DNA from: Aliagarivorans taiwanensis DSM 22990
GTDB taxonomy: Bacteria; Pseudomonadota; Gammaproteobacteria; Enterobacterales; Celerinatantimonadaceae
Direction of reading: 5' to 3'
Assembly: GCF_000429505.1 (NCBI RefSeq)
Contig: NZ_AUBZ01000035.1
Location: 1-54,859, forward strand
Length of the DNA: 54,859 nucleotides
The stretch's first letter is position 1, and every line of letters begins with the position of its first letter. Position numbers and translations under genes: made by a program. A model generated the notes under the pieces. It was not told where the DNA came from. It did no database searches and was given only the letters and a program-made list of their open reading frames with translations. Shown here one piece after another: positions 48,023-54,859 of this stretch.

Positions 48023-48380
48023 TCAACCCGACGTATCCAAATGCTCATTTCTCAGCTTTCTATCTATTATTACTCTAAACACTGTATTTTTAGTACTTTA
48101 TGGGCTGATTACGAGGTCTCTGATGGCCAGGAAAGTGACTTAACATAATCCCTTATTACGCGATAAAAGGGGTGTGGAATGAGTTTATGGGGTAATCGTT
48201 ACTAAAGCCTGATAATTAGCTATTTTTTCCAAGCTGACTATCCGAAGTGTTACTGTATTTAGATGAGTTCAGATGCATTGGCTGGTGCGCGACCAGGCAT
48301 GCCTAGCCGAGGTAGTGTGGCTTAATCACACTAAATACCGAAACGCGTTTCTGGACAGAATTGAGTTAGGAAAGTTGGAT
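48023..48380. other. Gene-free AT-rich stretch
   Basis: No supported gene is present. At about 48152-48173 an imperfect hairpin, CCCTTATTACGCGATAAAAGGG, lies in a sequence that could be a terminator or the end of a mobile element. The right edge is the outer boundary of the last integron cassette. Confidence 0.5.
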
Positions 48381-48488
48381 TAACGCCTTTGCCAGTTGCG
48401 TTTTGGTTGTAGCGTAGTTTTGGTGTAAGGTGGCGAAGCCACGCCAAAACGAACAGTAGACCAAAACGTCAACTGAGCAAACTTGTTA
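48381..48488 (-). repeat. attC recombination site of the TIR cassette
   Basis: The arms TAACGCCTTTGCCAGTTGCG (from 48381) and the complement of 48488-48460, starting TAACAAGTTTGCTCAGTTGA, both continue into CGTTTTGGT and are identical apart from the 3-bp spacer and two single-base bulges. Those unpaired bases are the extrahelical bases used by integron integrases. The middle holds nested palindromes (GTTTTGG at 48417 with CCAAAAC at 48444; GTGGC with GCCAC). At 108 bp it is a long attC. It begins 18 bp after the TIR stop codon. Confidence 0.85.
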
Positions 48489-48506
48489 GAATTTATGGTC
48501 ACAGAA

Positions 48507-49208
48507 TTAGACCTCTACTAACTCGGCTATTTTTTCTGCTACAACTGCCATTGTGTCCTCTGAAGTATCCAGCCCAGTTCTGGAAGCTAGCATTGGGCTG
48601 ACATTTCGCAGTGCTTCATATGTAGTGTTGTGTACGATAGGAATAAGTTGATTACCTGCCAGCAAAGTTGAAAGCTCTTTGTCAGCCACACTCTCTTGCG
48701 GGAGGCGCTCCAACATTGCAGGCGTAACTAATACAAGTCCAATTCGAGAATTAGCCAACCCCTTATCTATTGCACGCATCATCGGCACACCTAATCCGAG
48801 ATCTTTTTCACTGAACCAAACTTTGACACCGGCGTCTTCAAGTAAATCATGTAACTCTTTAGCCGCATCTTTGCGATCCCCCCAAGCGTGACATAGAAAT
48901 ACATCACGAAGATCAGGCTGCTGGACTGCTCGTGCTTCAACTGTTTCTCGAATTGGTGTGAGAGATTTTATCTCGGAAGGTGTATACGATAGAGATGAGC
49001 CAGTTTTAGACCAGCGTGGCTTTGAACTCCGGCTAGATCCCCCTCCGCTACTCCTAATACCCCCGCTAGTTTGAGAAGTGGAGTAAGGTGGAGTTAAGTA
49101 AGAGCTATAACCACCGCCATAGCGACCATATCGCCCGCCGCATGCAGGACAATTTGCTGCCGCTGCAGCAGAACGGTGACCTCTTGAAGGTGCTGTACAT
49201 TTTGCCAT
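48507..49208 (-). CDS. TIR-domain protein in an integron cassette
   Basis: The 233-residue protein starts with KCTAPSRGHRSAAAAANCPA and CGG, a short Cys/His motif that I recognise at the start of a set of bacterial TIR proteins. A Gly/Ser/Tyr-rich linker follows to about residue 95, then a TIR domain: DVFLCHAWGDRKDAAKELHD, VKVWFSEKDLGLGVPMMRAI, IGLVLVTPAMLERLPQESVA and DKELSTLL. The Glu of DKEL fits the catalytic Glu of NAD-cleaving TIR enzymes. NAD depletion during phage infection is a reasonable guess. Two Shine-Dalgarno-like stretches (GGGAGG, AAGGAAA) precede the ATG, and an attC site follows. Confidence 0.82.
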   Translation of the reverse strand: MAKCTAPSRGHRSAAAAANCPACGGRYGRYGGGYSSYLTPPYSTSQTSGGIRSSGGGSSRSSKPRWSKTGSSLSYTPSEIKSLTPIRETVEARAVQQPDLRDVFLCHAWGDRKDAAKELHDLLEDAGVKVWFSEKDLGLGVPMMRAIDKGLANSRIGLVLVTPAMLERLPQESVADKELSTLLAGNQLIPIVHNTTYEALRNVSPMLASRTGLDTSEDTMAVVAEKIAELVEV

Positions 49209-49237
49209 ATTTCCTTACCTCCCAATTTGAATGAAGA

Positions 49238-49360
49238 GTTCAACGCCTTGTTATGGTGCAGTTAACTGACCACTAAACCCAAGCAAAGCAACGTAAACAC
49301 TGAGGCCAACGGAACCAAAAATGCCCTAGGTTAGTTGTCACTTTTAAGCAGCTTGTTAGC
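49238..49360 (-). repeat. attC recombination site of the middle cassette
   Basis: Read on the minus strand it opens with GCTAACAAGC (49360-49351) and closes with GGCGTTGAAC, whose GTTGAAC (49244-49238) fits the attC core GTTRRRY. Inner stretches such as TTTAGTGGTCAG and GTGTTTACG resemble the long attC sites of Vibrio-type integrons. Arm pairing is weaker than in the two neighbouring sites. The TIR cassette begins just inside the core. Confidence 0.65.
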
Positions 49361-49526
49361 TTACAAACCTACGACGTGCGCACACGCTACCTTGGCAATA
49401 TGGTTATGGGTCAACAATAACAATAATTAAAATGTGGAAATAGATCGCAGATCACTGTTTTAATGAACAGTGGTGGATATATTCACATATGAGCGATTTG
49501 CTCTCATACAAGTGGGGATTATCATT

Positions 49527-49655
49527 ATGGCTTTGAAGCCGGGTCCAAAACCAATTGCTAAATCAACGGGTAAACCAGACCAACGTAGACGTGATAATAA
49601 AAACACTCCCGGAAATACTCCCGGACTAAAACCTAGCAAGTCATCTAAAAAGTAA
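49527..49655 (+). CDS. Small basic protein in the middle cassette, opposite orientation
   Basis: The 42-residue product MALKPGPKPIAKSTGKPD... is rich in Lys, Pro, Arg and Asn and has no hydrophobic segment. A start 57 bp further upstream is in frame but has no better ribosome-binding site; GTGGGG lies about 10 bp before ATG 49527. A 10-bp hairpin follows the stop. The gene faces against the direction of its cassette, so it must have its own promoter. Function unknown. Confidence 0.5.
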   Translation: MALKPGPKPIAKSTGKPDQRRRDNKNTPGNTPGLKPSKSSKK

Positions 49656-49669
49656 GAACCATAGTATTC

Positions 49670-49694
49670 GTAAGCTACTGCTCTAGTAGCTTAC
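49670..49694. terminator. Perfect 10-bp hairpin after the small basic protein gene
   Basis: GTAAGCTACT (49670-49679) pairs with AGTAGCTTAC (49685-49694) around GCTCT. A T-run is not obvious, so termination is likely but not certain. Confidence 0.55.
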
Positions 49695-49729
49695 TTGCCC
49701 CTATGAACTCCCAACTTCTGCCTGTAAGC

Positions 49730-49782
49730 TAACGCTTCAAACAGCGGCGCGCGTCAGTGCGTCCGGCTGCTTTGACTTGTTA
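49730..49782 (-). repeat. attC recombination site (59-base-element type) of the HEPN cassette
   Basis: On the minus strand it reads TAACAAGTCAAAGCAGCCGG and closes CGCTGTTTGAAGCGTTA. The arms pair as TAAC, TCAAA, CAGC, GG, CG with single unpaired bases on one side only, the classic attC shape, and the total of about 53 bp matches the standard 59-base element. It encodes the last residues of the HEPN-like protein and includes its stop codon at 49737-49739. Confidence 0.9.
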
Positions 49783-50309
49783 GCGGCATTTATAGCACTG
49801 ACTGTTTTGTCTGCCAGTTCAATGTACTTTTCCGCATCAATGAAATCAAAATCAGCATCCCTTCCATGGGTGACTCGATTCCTCAAGCGTCTCAGATCCA
49901 TAACTCGTTTAATCATGTCATTATTGAATTCGGGAATTTCGTAAAGAAACTCTTCGAGTGCTTTAGGGCTAAAACGCATCATGGTAGTACCTTGAACCAT
50001 ACCAATTTCAACACAAGCAATTTCAATTGATGTCCAAGCTTCAATAATAGCTGCACGAGGATTCAGTTTCGCAATCGTTCTCATTTCTGATAGCCAACCT
50101 CCACTTTCCTCTGACGAGTGGACTTGGTTGGCGGAAATAGAGCTTTCTACTTCTTTTATTTCTTCGTTGAACATCATCTTCGCTGCGGATGTTTCGACTT
50201 TCGTAAGACGTCGTAAAACACTTCCTAGATCCTTCTGAAATAGAAACATGCCAATCGACGCTACAATTGGCCAAGCAAGTATCTCCAACATTTTTATAAA
50301 ATGCTCCAT
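49737..50309 (-). CDS. Membrane-anchored HEPN-like protein in an integron cassette
   Basis: The 190-residue protein has one N-terminal membrane helix (MLEILAWPIVASIGMFLFQ), a short coiled segment with VLRRLTKVETSAAK, and a C-terminal helical domain in which NPRAAIIEAWTSIEIACVEI and DLRRLRNRVTHGRDADF recall DUF4145/HEPN proteins. RNRVTH fits the R-x4-H RNase motif of HEPN domains. AAGGA precedes the ATG. The end is coded by the attC site. Role unknown; a membrane-linked RNase effector is one possibility. Confidence 0.65.
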   Translation of the reverse strand: MEHFIKMLEILAWPIVASIGMFLFQKDLGSVLRRLTKVETSAAKMMFNEEIKEVESSISANQVHSSEESGGWLSEMRTIAKLNPRAAIIEAWTSIEIACVEIGMVQGTTMMRFSPKALEEFLYEIPEFNNDMIKRVMDLRRLRNRVTHGRDADFDFIDAEKYIELADKTVSAINAANKSKQPDALTRAAV

Positions 50310-50697
50310 TTGTAATCCTTTCTCGCCTAGACCGCTAACATTTTATTCAATTTATCCACTAATGACTCTAAAGTTAACATCGACAATAGTGACCTTCAAT
50401 CAGACAGTTAGCAAATCCAGCACTTCAGCTGTCTGTGCAAAACATGGAACACTCATGTGAATACATGGAAACGGCAATCACTGGGTTTATAGCGAGTGGT
50501 TTTGCGGGCTCTCTAACTAGGAATGGGGCAGTTCCGCGTTAGCACTAACAGTCGCAAGGGGGCGCTAAGAATGCTCAAAATGGCTCGGCGCATCAATGGA
50601 CAGTCTGTATTGCATAATTTGCAGTGTTATACCGTACTCGGCTTGATTCGATCTTTATTAGACAAGAACTCACGATAAGTAAAGTTACTCTATTCGG
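50310..50697. other. Gap between the cassette array and the recombinase trio
   Basis: No supported gene is seen. The HEPN cassette probably begins near 50338, where the minus strand reads GTTAGCGG. Two weakly paired attC-like stretches can be drawn at 50334-50409 and 50546-50629 (see findings). No integron integrase or obvious attI is present. Confidence 0.5.
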
Positions 50698-51099
50698 CTA
50701 TCTCTCTTCTGGCCTAGGCCTGACTAACTCATTCAAGTCTAGATTGGGTATCCCTGCTGCATTTGCCAGGATCCTCTCGATCATCCTTAACTGTTCATTA
50801 TTTTGGCGGTGAAGAACAGCATTCTCAGCTTCAAGGCGCTCGATTTTAGCAACTAGGTTAACATCTGCTCTGGTAAATTGCCTTGCCAGCTCAGCAGTGA
50901 CTCCTCGAAGTTCGTTCTTCTTTAAGTCATATTCGTTTTTTATCGCTGTGTAGGTGCAAAGAGTTTGACGCGTGGTGTTGATGCCAAGCTCTTCCTTTAC
51001 GGCATTAACCAAAAGAGCCCAGGTTAACCTAGTTCGCCATCTTCGAATCAAAACCTCAATTGCTCGCTGTTGTTTTGAACTGAGAGAAAGTGCGGCCAT
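50698..51099 (-). CDS. TnpC-like small coiled-coil transposition protein
   Basis: The 133-residue protein has an N-terminal helix-turn-helix-like part (LTWALLVNAVKEELGINTTR) and a C-terminal leucine-zipper coiled coil (VAKIERLEAENAVLHRQNNE). It is the third gene of the recombinase unit; Tn554 has a TnpC of similar size and shape in the same place. It starts 3 bp after tnpB, with GGAG in front. Confidence 0.7.
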   Translation of the reverse strand: MAALSLSSKQQRAIEVLIRRWRTRLTWALLVNAVKEELGINTTRQTLCTYTAIKNEYDLKKNELRGVTAELARQFTRADVNLVAKIERLEAENAVLHRQNNEQLRMIERILANAAGIPNLDLNELVRPRPEER

Positions 51100-51102
51100 A
51101 GG

Positions 51103-53406
51103 TTACTCCTGAGTGAGGCCAAAAGAGCTAAGCAGGGCTGTAAGCTCACCGTTCTCAGAACTAGGTTCTAGCTCAGCATCGGAATCGAGCAGCCTGCTTA
51201 GCTCTGTGCGAGAGTCCGGCAAAATGGCTTTGATCTCTTTAACACGTCGATTTTCGATGTCAGTTACACGAAATACAGCATTTTGACTAACAAAACGAAT
51301 AGGAGAGCCTTTCTTGATGTCCTGTCTATTCATCAGCTCTAACAACTGTTCGAGTAGTGTGGTGTTTTTGTGATGAGTTATGAACCAATTCTGTAATGAT
51401 ATGCTAGTGCGCAATCGCTTGCTGCATCGCGCTTGTTTCAGACGGATTTTTTGGACGCTGAGGTCTTTAGAAAGAATGTCGATGGCTTTTGAGTCTCGAT
51501 TTACATGGATACTAGAGCTACAAAGTGCGCACTGAGTTACAAAGTCATTTAGGTAGGTACAAGGGTTAACAGTCAGCTGCTGCGTACAGATCCCGGTTGC
51601 AGTTATGCTCGCTGCCTTGTTTGTAGCATGTTGGTACTCTTCTTTGGTAACTACTCGAATCTCTTTTGGGGCTTTGTTTTGCGGGCTACTCAGTTCAGCT
51701 ATCCGAGCTATTCGGTCTGAATCCGGAGTGTGGTCGTAGACTGCATTCTGTTGAACAGAGGTTCTGCCGCTCCACAAGGCTATCACTTCATCCGATAAAC
51801 CACTTTCTTGAGCTTTGGTGTTTAGCCAATGGCGAAACTGATGGGGGTTAATCCGGATGCCTGAACTAAAGCCGAAGTCCTCAAATATGGTCTGCTCGTT
51901 TGTAGTACCGGAGAGTTTTCGTTGTAGCAGCTGGTTAAGCTTTAGTGTCTCTATGGCATAGTAACTATTGGCAAGTTTATACCCCCCTTTTTCTCTACAC
52001 GAACTTACTTGGCGCCCAGTGAAATTAAAAAGAGCGTTAGACAATGATACAGATTGCGTACCTATGATGCGATTCGGGAAAGTTGGCACAGAACGTTTAA
52101 TATGAGCGATCCAGTTCTTCTGGAAAGTCGCCACGTTGGGGTGTTTCCCCACGATTTCGTATAATGTTTGGGCTGAACTTGTCGATACACCAATTAGCTG
52201 CTCTAAGCTACTACCATTGAATCTTAATATGTCTGAATCGCAAAGCTTACTGACATGTTTGAAGTATTTTTCATGTGAACGATGCTTAACTGACTCAGCG
52301 TTAGGCCATAGCCTAATTCGCCCCTCTCCTTTATCATAGAAGCCTAGGATATAACCTAGTTGAAATAAGTTAACGGGTTTGTCTTGAGGATACTCAGCCA
52401 GTTTATCAGAGCGATAGGTTCCTAAGAGTGCGCTGAGAGGGCGATTGGGATTCTCATAGAATCTGCATAATACTCTAGCGGGTTCACATGCAAATCGTAG
52501 CCACTCTATCGCCGTATTCACTGGGTCTGACATTGCCGCCAAAATGTGGTTATCGTTGTTTTTATAACCCTTGGAGCCGCGCCAGTCTAACCAGTATATG
52601 GGTTGAGTAATCTCTTTTCCTTTCTCGATGCGTGTAGCTATTCTCGATTTAAGCTTCTGATTTACCAGCGTTAGTTGCTCCGCTGCCATGCGATTAGGAG
52701 CGCTCATTGCTAGTGTTGTCATGCAAACAATAAACGCATTTCGTTGTGGGCTATATAACTCTATATTCTCGAGCGAGCTAATATCTGGAGATACATGGTT
52801 AAAAATAGCAGCAAGAGCTCGCAGAGCTCGTTCGTCAGGCATCTTTCTTTTTTGCCTTTTTAATGCCAGTTCAACTGAATGGCCCTGTCCTCGGTCTACG
52901 TCGCTAATCTGTGGTGTGAGGATAGTGGTTCGAATGAATTTTCTCTCTCGACACCACTCAAGAACGGGTTTGAATGAGACCATATAGGGCTTAGCTACTC
53001 TGGAGTCCACAAAATCGTTCACCTCCTGTTGCGTAAGTGTTGTGATTTTTTCTCCAAAGTAAGCAAAGAAATGCCGAGCACAAAGCTGCCTACCTATAAA
53101 AGACGATGTACCTAAATCACTGCGCTCCCCAAGGTGGTCCAGTACGAATGCCATTACGGTATGGCGGGAAATAGGCGGTAGTAAGTCATCACTGCAGTAT
53201 CTGTGTTGTGCTCCAAGTCTCGGGTGAGTGACTCGGTTTGGATCTACAAAGTGGAAATTGAGTTTTACACCGTCGAGGCGGTGATAGACCCATGCCCAGT
53301 CATCCCACGATGCAGGCTTACCTTCGAAGTTAGTTATACCGGCTAATGGGTACTGCTGTAGCTCGGCAATGTAAGCTTCCAATGCCTTTCTATACTTATT
53401 AAGCAT
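51103..53406 (-). CDS. TnpB-like large tyrosine recombinase
   Basis: The 767-residue protein contains a C-terminal tyrosine recombinase domain: INPHQFRHWLNTKAQESGLS carries the His and Arg of box II, and LWSGRTSVQQNAVYDH the Tyr nucleophile. A Cys-rich zinc-binding-like segment follows (CTYLNDFVTQCALC). Its size, position second in a three-gene unit and overlap of 8 bp with the gene before match TnpB of Tn554-type transposons. The chemistry is DNA strand exchange with its partner recombinase. Confidence 0.75.
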   Translation of the reverse strand: MLNKYRKALEAYIAELQQYPLAGITNFEGKPASWDDWAWVYHRLDGVKLNFHFVDPNRVTHPRLGAQHRYCSDDLLPPISRHTVMAFVLDHLGERSDLGTSSFIGRQLCARHFFAYFGEKITTLTQQEVNDFVDSRVAKPYMVSFKPVLEWCRERKFIRTTILTPQISDVDRGQGHSVELALKRQKRKMPDERALRALAAIFNHVSPDISSLENIELYSPQRNAFIVCMTTLAMSAPNRMAAEQLTLVNQKLKSRIATRIEKGKEITQPIYWLDWRGSKGYKNNDNHILAAMSDPVNTAIEWLRFACEPARVLCRFYENPNRPLSALLGTYRSDKLAEYPQDKPVNLFQLGYILGFYDKGEGRIRLWPNAESVKHRSHEKYFKHVSKLCDSDILRFNGSSLEQLIGVSTSSAQTLYEIVGKHPNVATFQKNWIAHIKRSVPTFPNRIIGTQSVSLSNALFNFTGRQVSSCREKGGYKLANSYYAIETLKLNQLLQRKLSGTTNEQTIFEDFGFSSGIRINPHQFRHWLNTKAQESGLSDEVIALWSGRTSVQQNAVYDHTPDSDRIARIAELSSPQNKAPKEIRVVTKEEYQHATNKAASITATGICTQQLTVNPCTYLNDFVTQCALCSSSIHVNRDSKAIDILSKDLSVQKIRLKQARCSKRLRTSISLQNWFITHHKNTTLLEQLLELMNRQDIKKGSPIRFVSQNAVFRVTDIENRRVKEIKAILPDSRTELSRLLDSDAELEPSSENGELTALLSSFGLTQE

Positions 53407-54721
53407 TCAATTTCCCCTTTTGCTCCAATATTGCGTCGCACGCCCCTATCGTGGCTTCAATATATTGGATTTGCATGCTAAGCCGTCCTAGAGCCAACGT
53501 GGGCTCGCCAAGTTGCTCCCGAAGCTCTAGCTTGGTCTTTGCTTGCTCTAGGATGCTGCGGTGATTACCTGTCAACAGTGCTAGAAAGTTATCGCAGCCA
53601 TAACATCCGATAGGGCGACTCTCTGTACACTGGCTGCAACCGTGTTGTGACTTCGCTTGCCCAGCTTGGCAACCATATTCATCTTCGATGACATAGTCTG
53701 GTGAGCTCAATAGTTCAGTGATACTTGTCGAGAAAGCGCTGATTAAGAACGTATTACCTGCAAACTTTTCATCGATTGACGCTCTTTGCTCATTGCTTAG
53801 ATCTATATAAACCTGTGCGGCTCTGGGAGTATTGCCCATCAGTTTGGCAATTTGAATTTTTGATAAACCGGAGCGTGCTGCCCTTGTTCCAACAGTGTGG
53901 CGTATCCTGTTGTTACCAACTTTCAGTGTCCCGGAAGGAGCTCTCTCACTTTTTATGTTCAACTTCTTAACCATACCGGCTATCGCGCTTCTGAAATTTT
54001 CAGGTTGAAGGTGAAAAGCCTGACTCTCTAAGCCAATAGAGTCGAACAACTGTTCCTTGCTAGCAAACTTTGTGGCGAATAGCTGACTGTCGAAGAATAA
54101 TGGGCATTGAGATATCAGTTCTAGCATCTCCCTGTTCGTTAGGTTGATATCAAGAGAGTTAAGTCTTAGATTCAGGCGCCTAATATACTCTTGCTTATAC
54201 AGCATTACTTCATAGGAGGCTCTACTGTTAAGAAGTAGTGGTTCCCGCTCTGGCGCTTGTCTAAATAGATTTTTTTGTTTTGCTTTCCATATTCTTACTT
54301 GTAGTTCGCTTTCGTCACTGAATTCGTACTTGAGTTTGATGTCGTATTCCTTGTTCATATAAGTAGCTCCCACAGGAATGACATCACTCCACTTAAGTTG
54401 GATGAGATTGGCTGGCCTGCGAACAAGCACTTGCATAAAGCGAGCTGCGACTAGATAGCAAAATGATGTCAAATGTCCCACCATATGTAAGCGGTCTGGA
54501 CGAGGGTTGTCAGGGCCAAAACCATTTTTTATAAAATGGCTCATTTGACGATTAAACTTTAGTTCAAAGTCATAACTCTCGGTATCACTTAAACACCCCC
54601 GCTCTGGGTCAGAGGGATTAGATTTGCCCCGAACGACTTTTGCTGTGCGACTCCATTGATACACACTTTCCCAACGTTTAACGTTGGTGCGGTAAAGGTG
54701 GTGTATAAACATTTTTAGCAC
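53399..54721 (-). pseudogene. TnpA-like tyrosine recombinase, probably 5'-truncated
   Basis: The frame encodes 440 residues from GTG 54721. A tyrosine-recombinase core is present: FMQVLVRRPANLIQLKWSDV (box I Arg), NNRIRHTVGTRAARSGLS (box II) and LMGNTPRAAQVYIDLS (Tyr). In box II and before the Tyr, two positions that are usually His are Asn. A zinc-binding-like segment (CSQCTESRPIGCYGCDNF) follows. The frame stays open upstream from 54721 to the IS3 end at about 54748, no ribosome-binding site is seen, and the box I Arg is only about 100 residues in. So the gene has probably lost its N-terminal core-binding domain. Intact, it would be the first recombinase of the trio. Confidence 0.65.
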
Positions 54722-54746
54722 TCGCTTTGTGCCTATACCTTTGGTT

Positions 54747-54859
<113 letters not shown>

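Noticed and set aside
50698-54721. Recombinase trio as an integron integrase platform
   Set aside because: None of the three proteins shows the extra helix motif or size of IntI, and no attI-like site adjoins them; the layout fits Tn554-type transposons better.

Overview
This window is a stretch of a gammaproteobacterial chromosome. The gene order barA-rlmD-relA-mazG-pyrG-eno-ftsB-ispD-ispF-truD-surE-pcm-nlpD-rpoS is the conserved arrangement of Vibrionaceae, Shewanellaceae, Aeromonadaceae, Ferrimonas and relatives. I cannot name the genus from sequence alone.

Region 1 (1-15.4 kb) is core genome with one scar. A complete ISL3-family insertion sequence (2-1294) has cut barA, the sensor kinase gene of the BarA/UvrY-Csr pathway, after about 84 codons. 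Behind it come a 23S rRNA methyltransferase, (p)ppGpp synthetase, MazG, CTP synthase, enolase, a divisome protein, two MEP-pathway enzymes, TruD, SurE, Pcm, NlpD and sigma-S. Short tandem repeats (16-bp and two kinds of 7-bp units) lie in the relA-mazG and eno-ftsB gaps.

Region 2 (15.4-33.8 kb) is chromosomal but more variable. It holds a methyltransferase-like membrane protein, a chemoreceptor, a galactose ABC transporter operon (mglBAC) with readable CRP and Gal-type operator sites, a large HD-GYP protein, a cupin, a YegD-type Hsp70 relative, two oxidoreductases, a PAS-PAS-GGDEF cyclase, two GNAT acetyltransferases, a MocR-type regulator and a truncated MFS transporter. The MFS break at about 33.82 kb marks a rearrangement.

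Region 3 (34.1-43.45 kb) is a metal-resistance block. A CDF exporter and a MarR regulator are followed by a copper/silver operon: a small His-rich secreted protein, a TolC-type channel, a CusB adaptor fused to a CusF domain and a long Met/His repeat tail, a CusA RND pump, a CueP-like protein and a periplasmic cupredoxin. A MerR-family-type promoter with a 20-bp spacer and a central dyad precedes the operon, but no MerR-family gene is in the window.

Region 4 (43.45-54.86 kb) is visibly more AT-rich and foreign. It contains a protein with a J domain inserted between beta-rich halves; a convergent unit made of a DEAH helicase, a small winged-helix/coiled-coil protein and an XRE regulator; and three integron-type gene cassettes with recognisable attC sites. 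These cassettes encode a TIR protein, a 42-residue basic protein in the opposite orientation and a membrane-anchored HEPN-like protein. No integron integrase is present. Upstream of the cassettes lies a Tn554-like recombinase trio (tnpA-tnpB-tnpC order). The first recombinase reads open into the end of an IS3-family element at the right edge and is probably 5'-truncated. The likely reading is a layered mobile island carrying candidate anti-phage genes.
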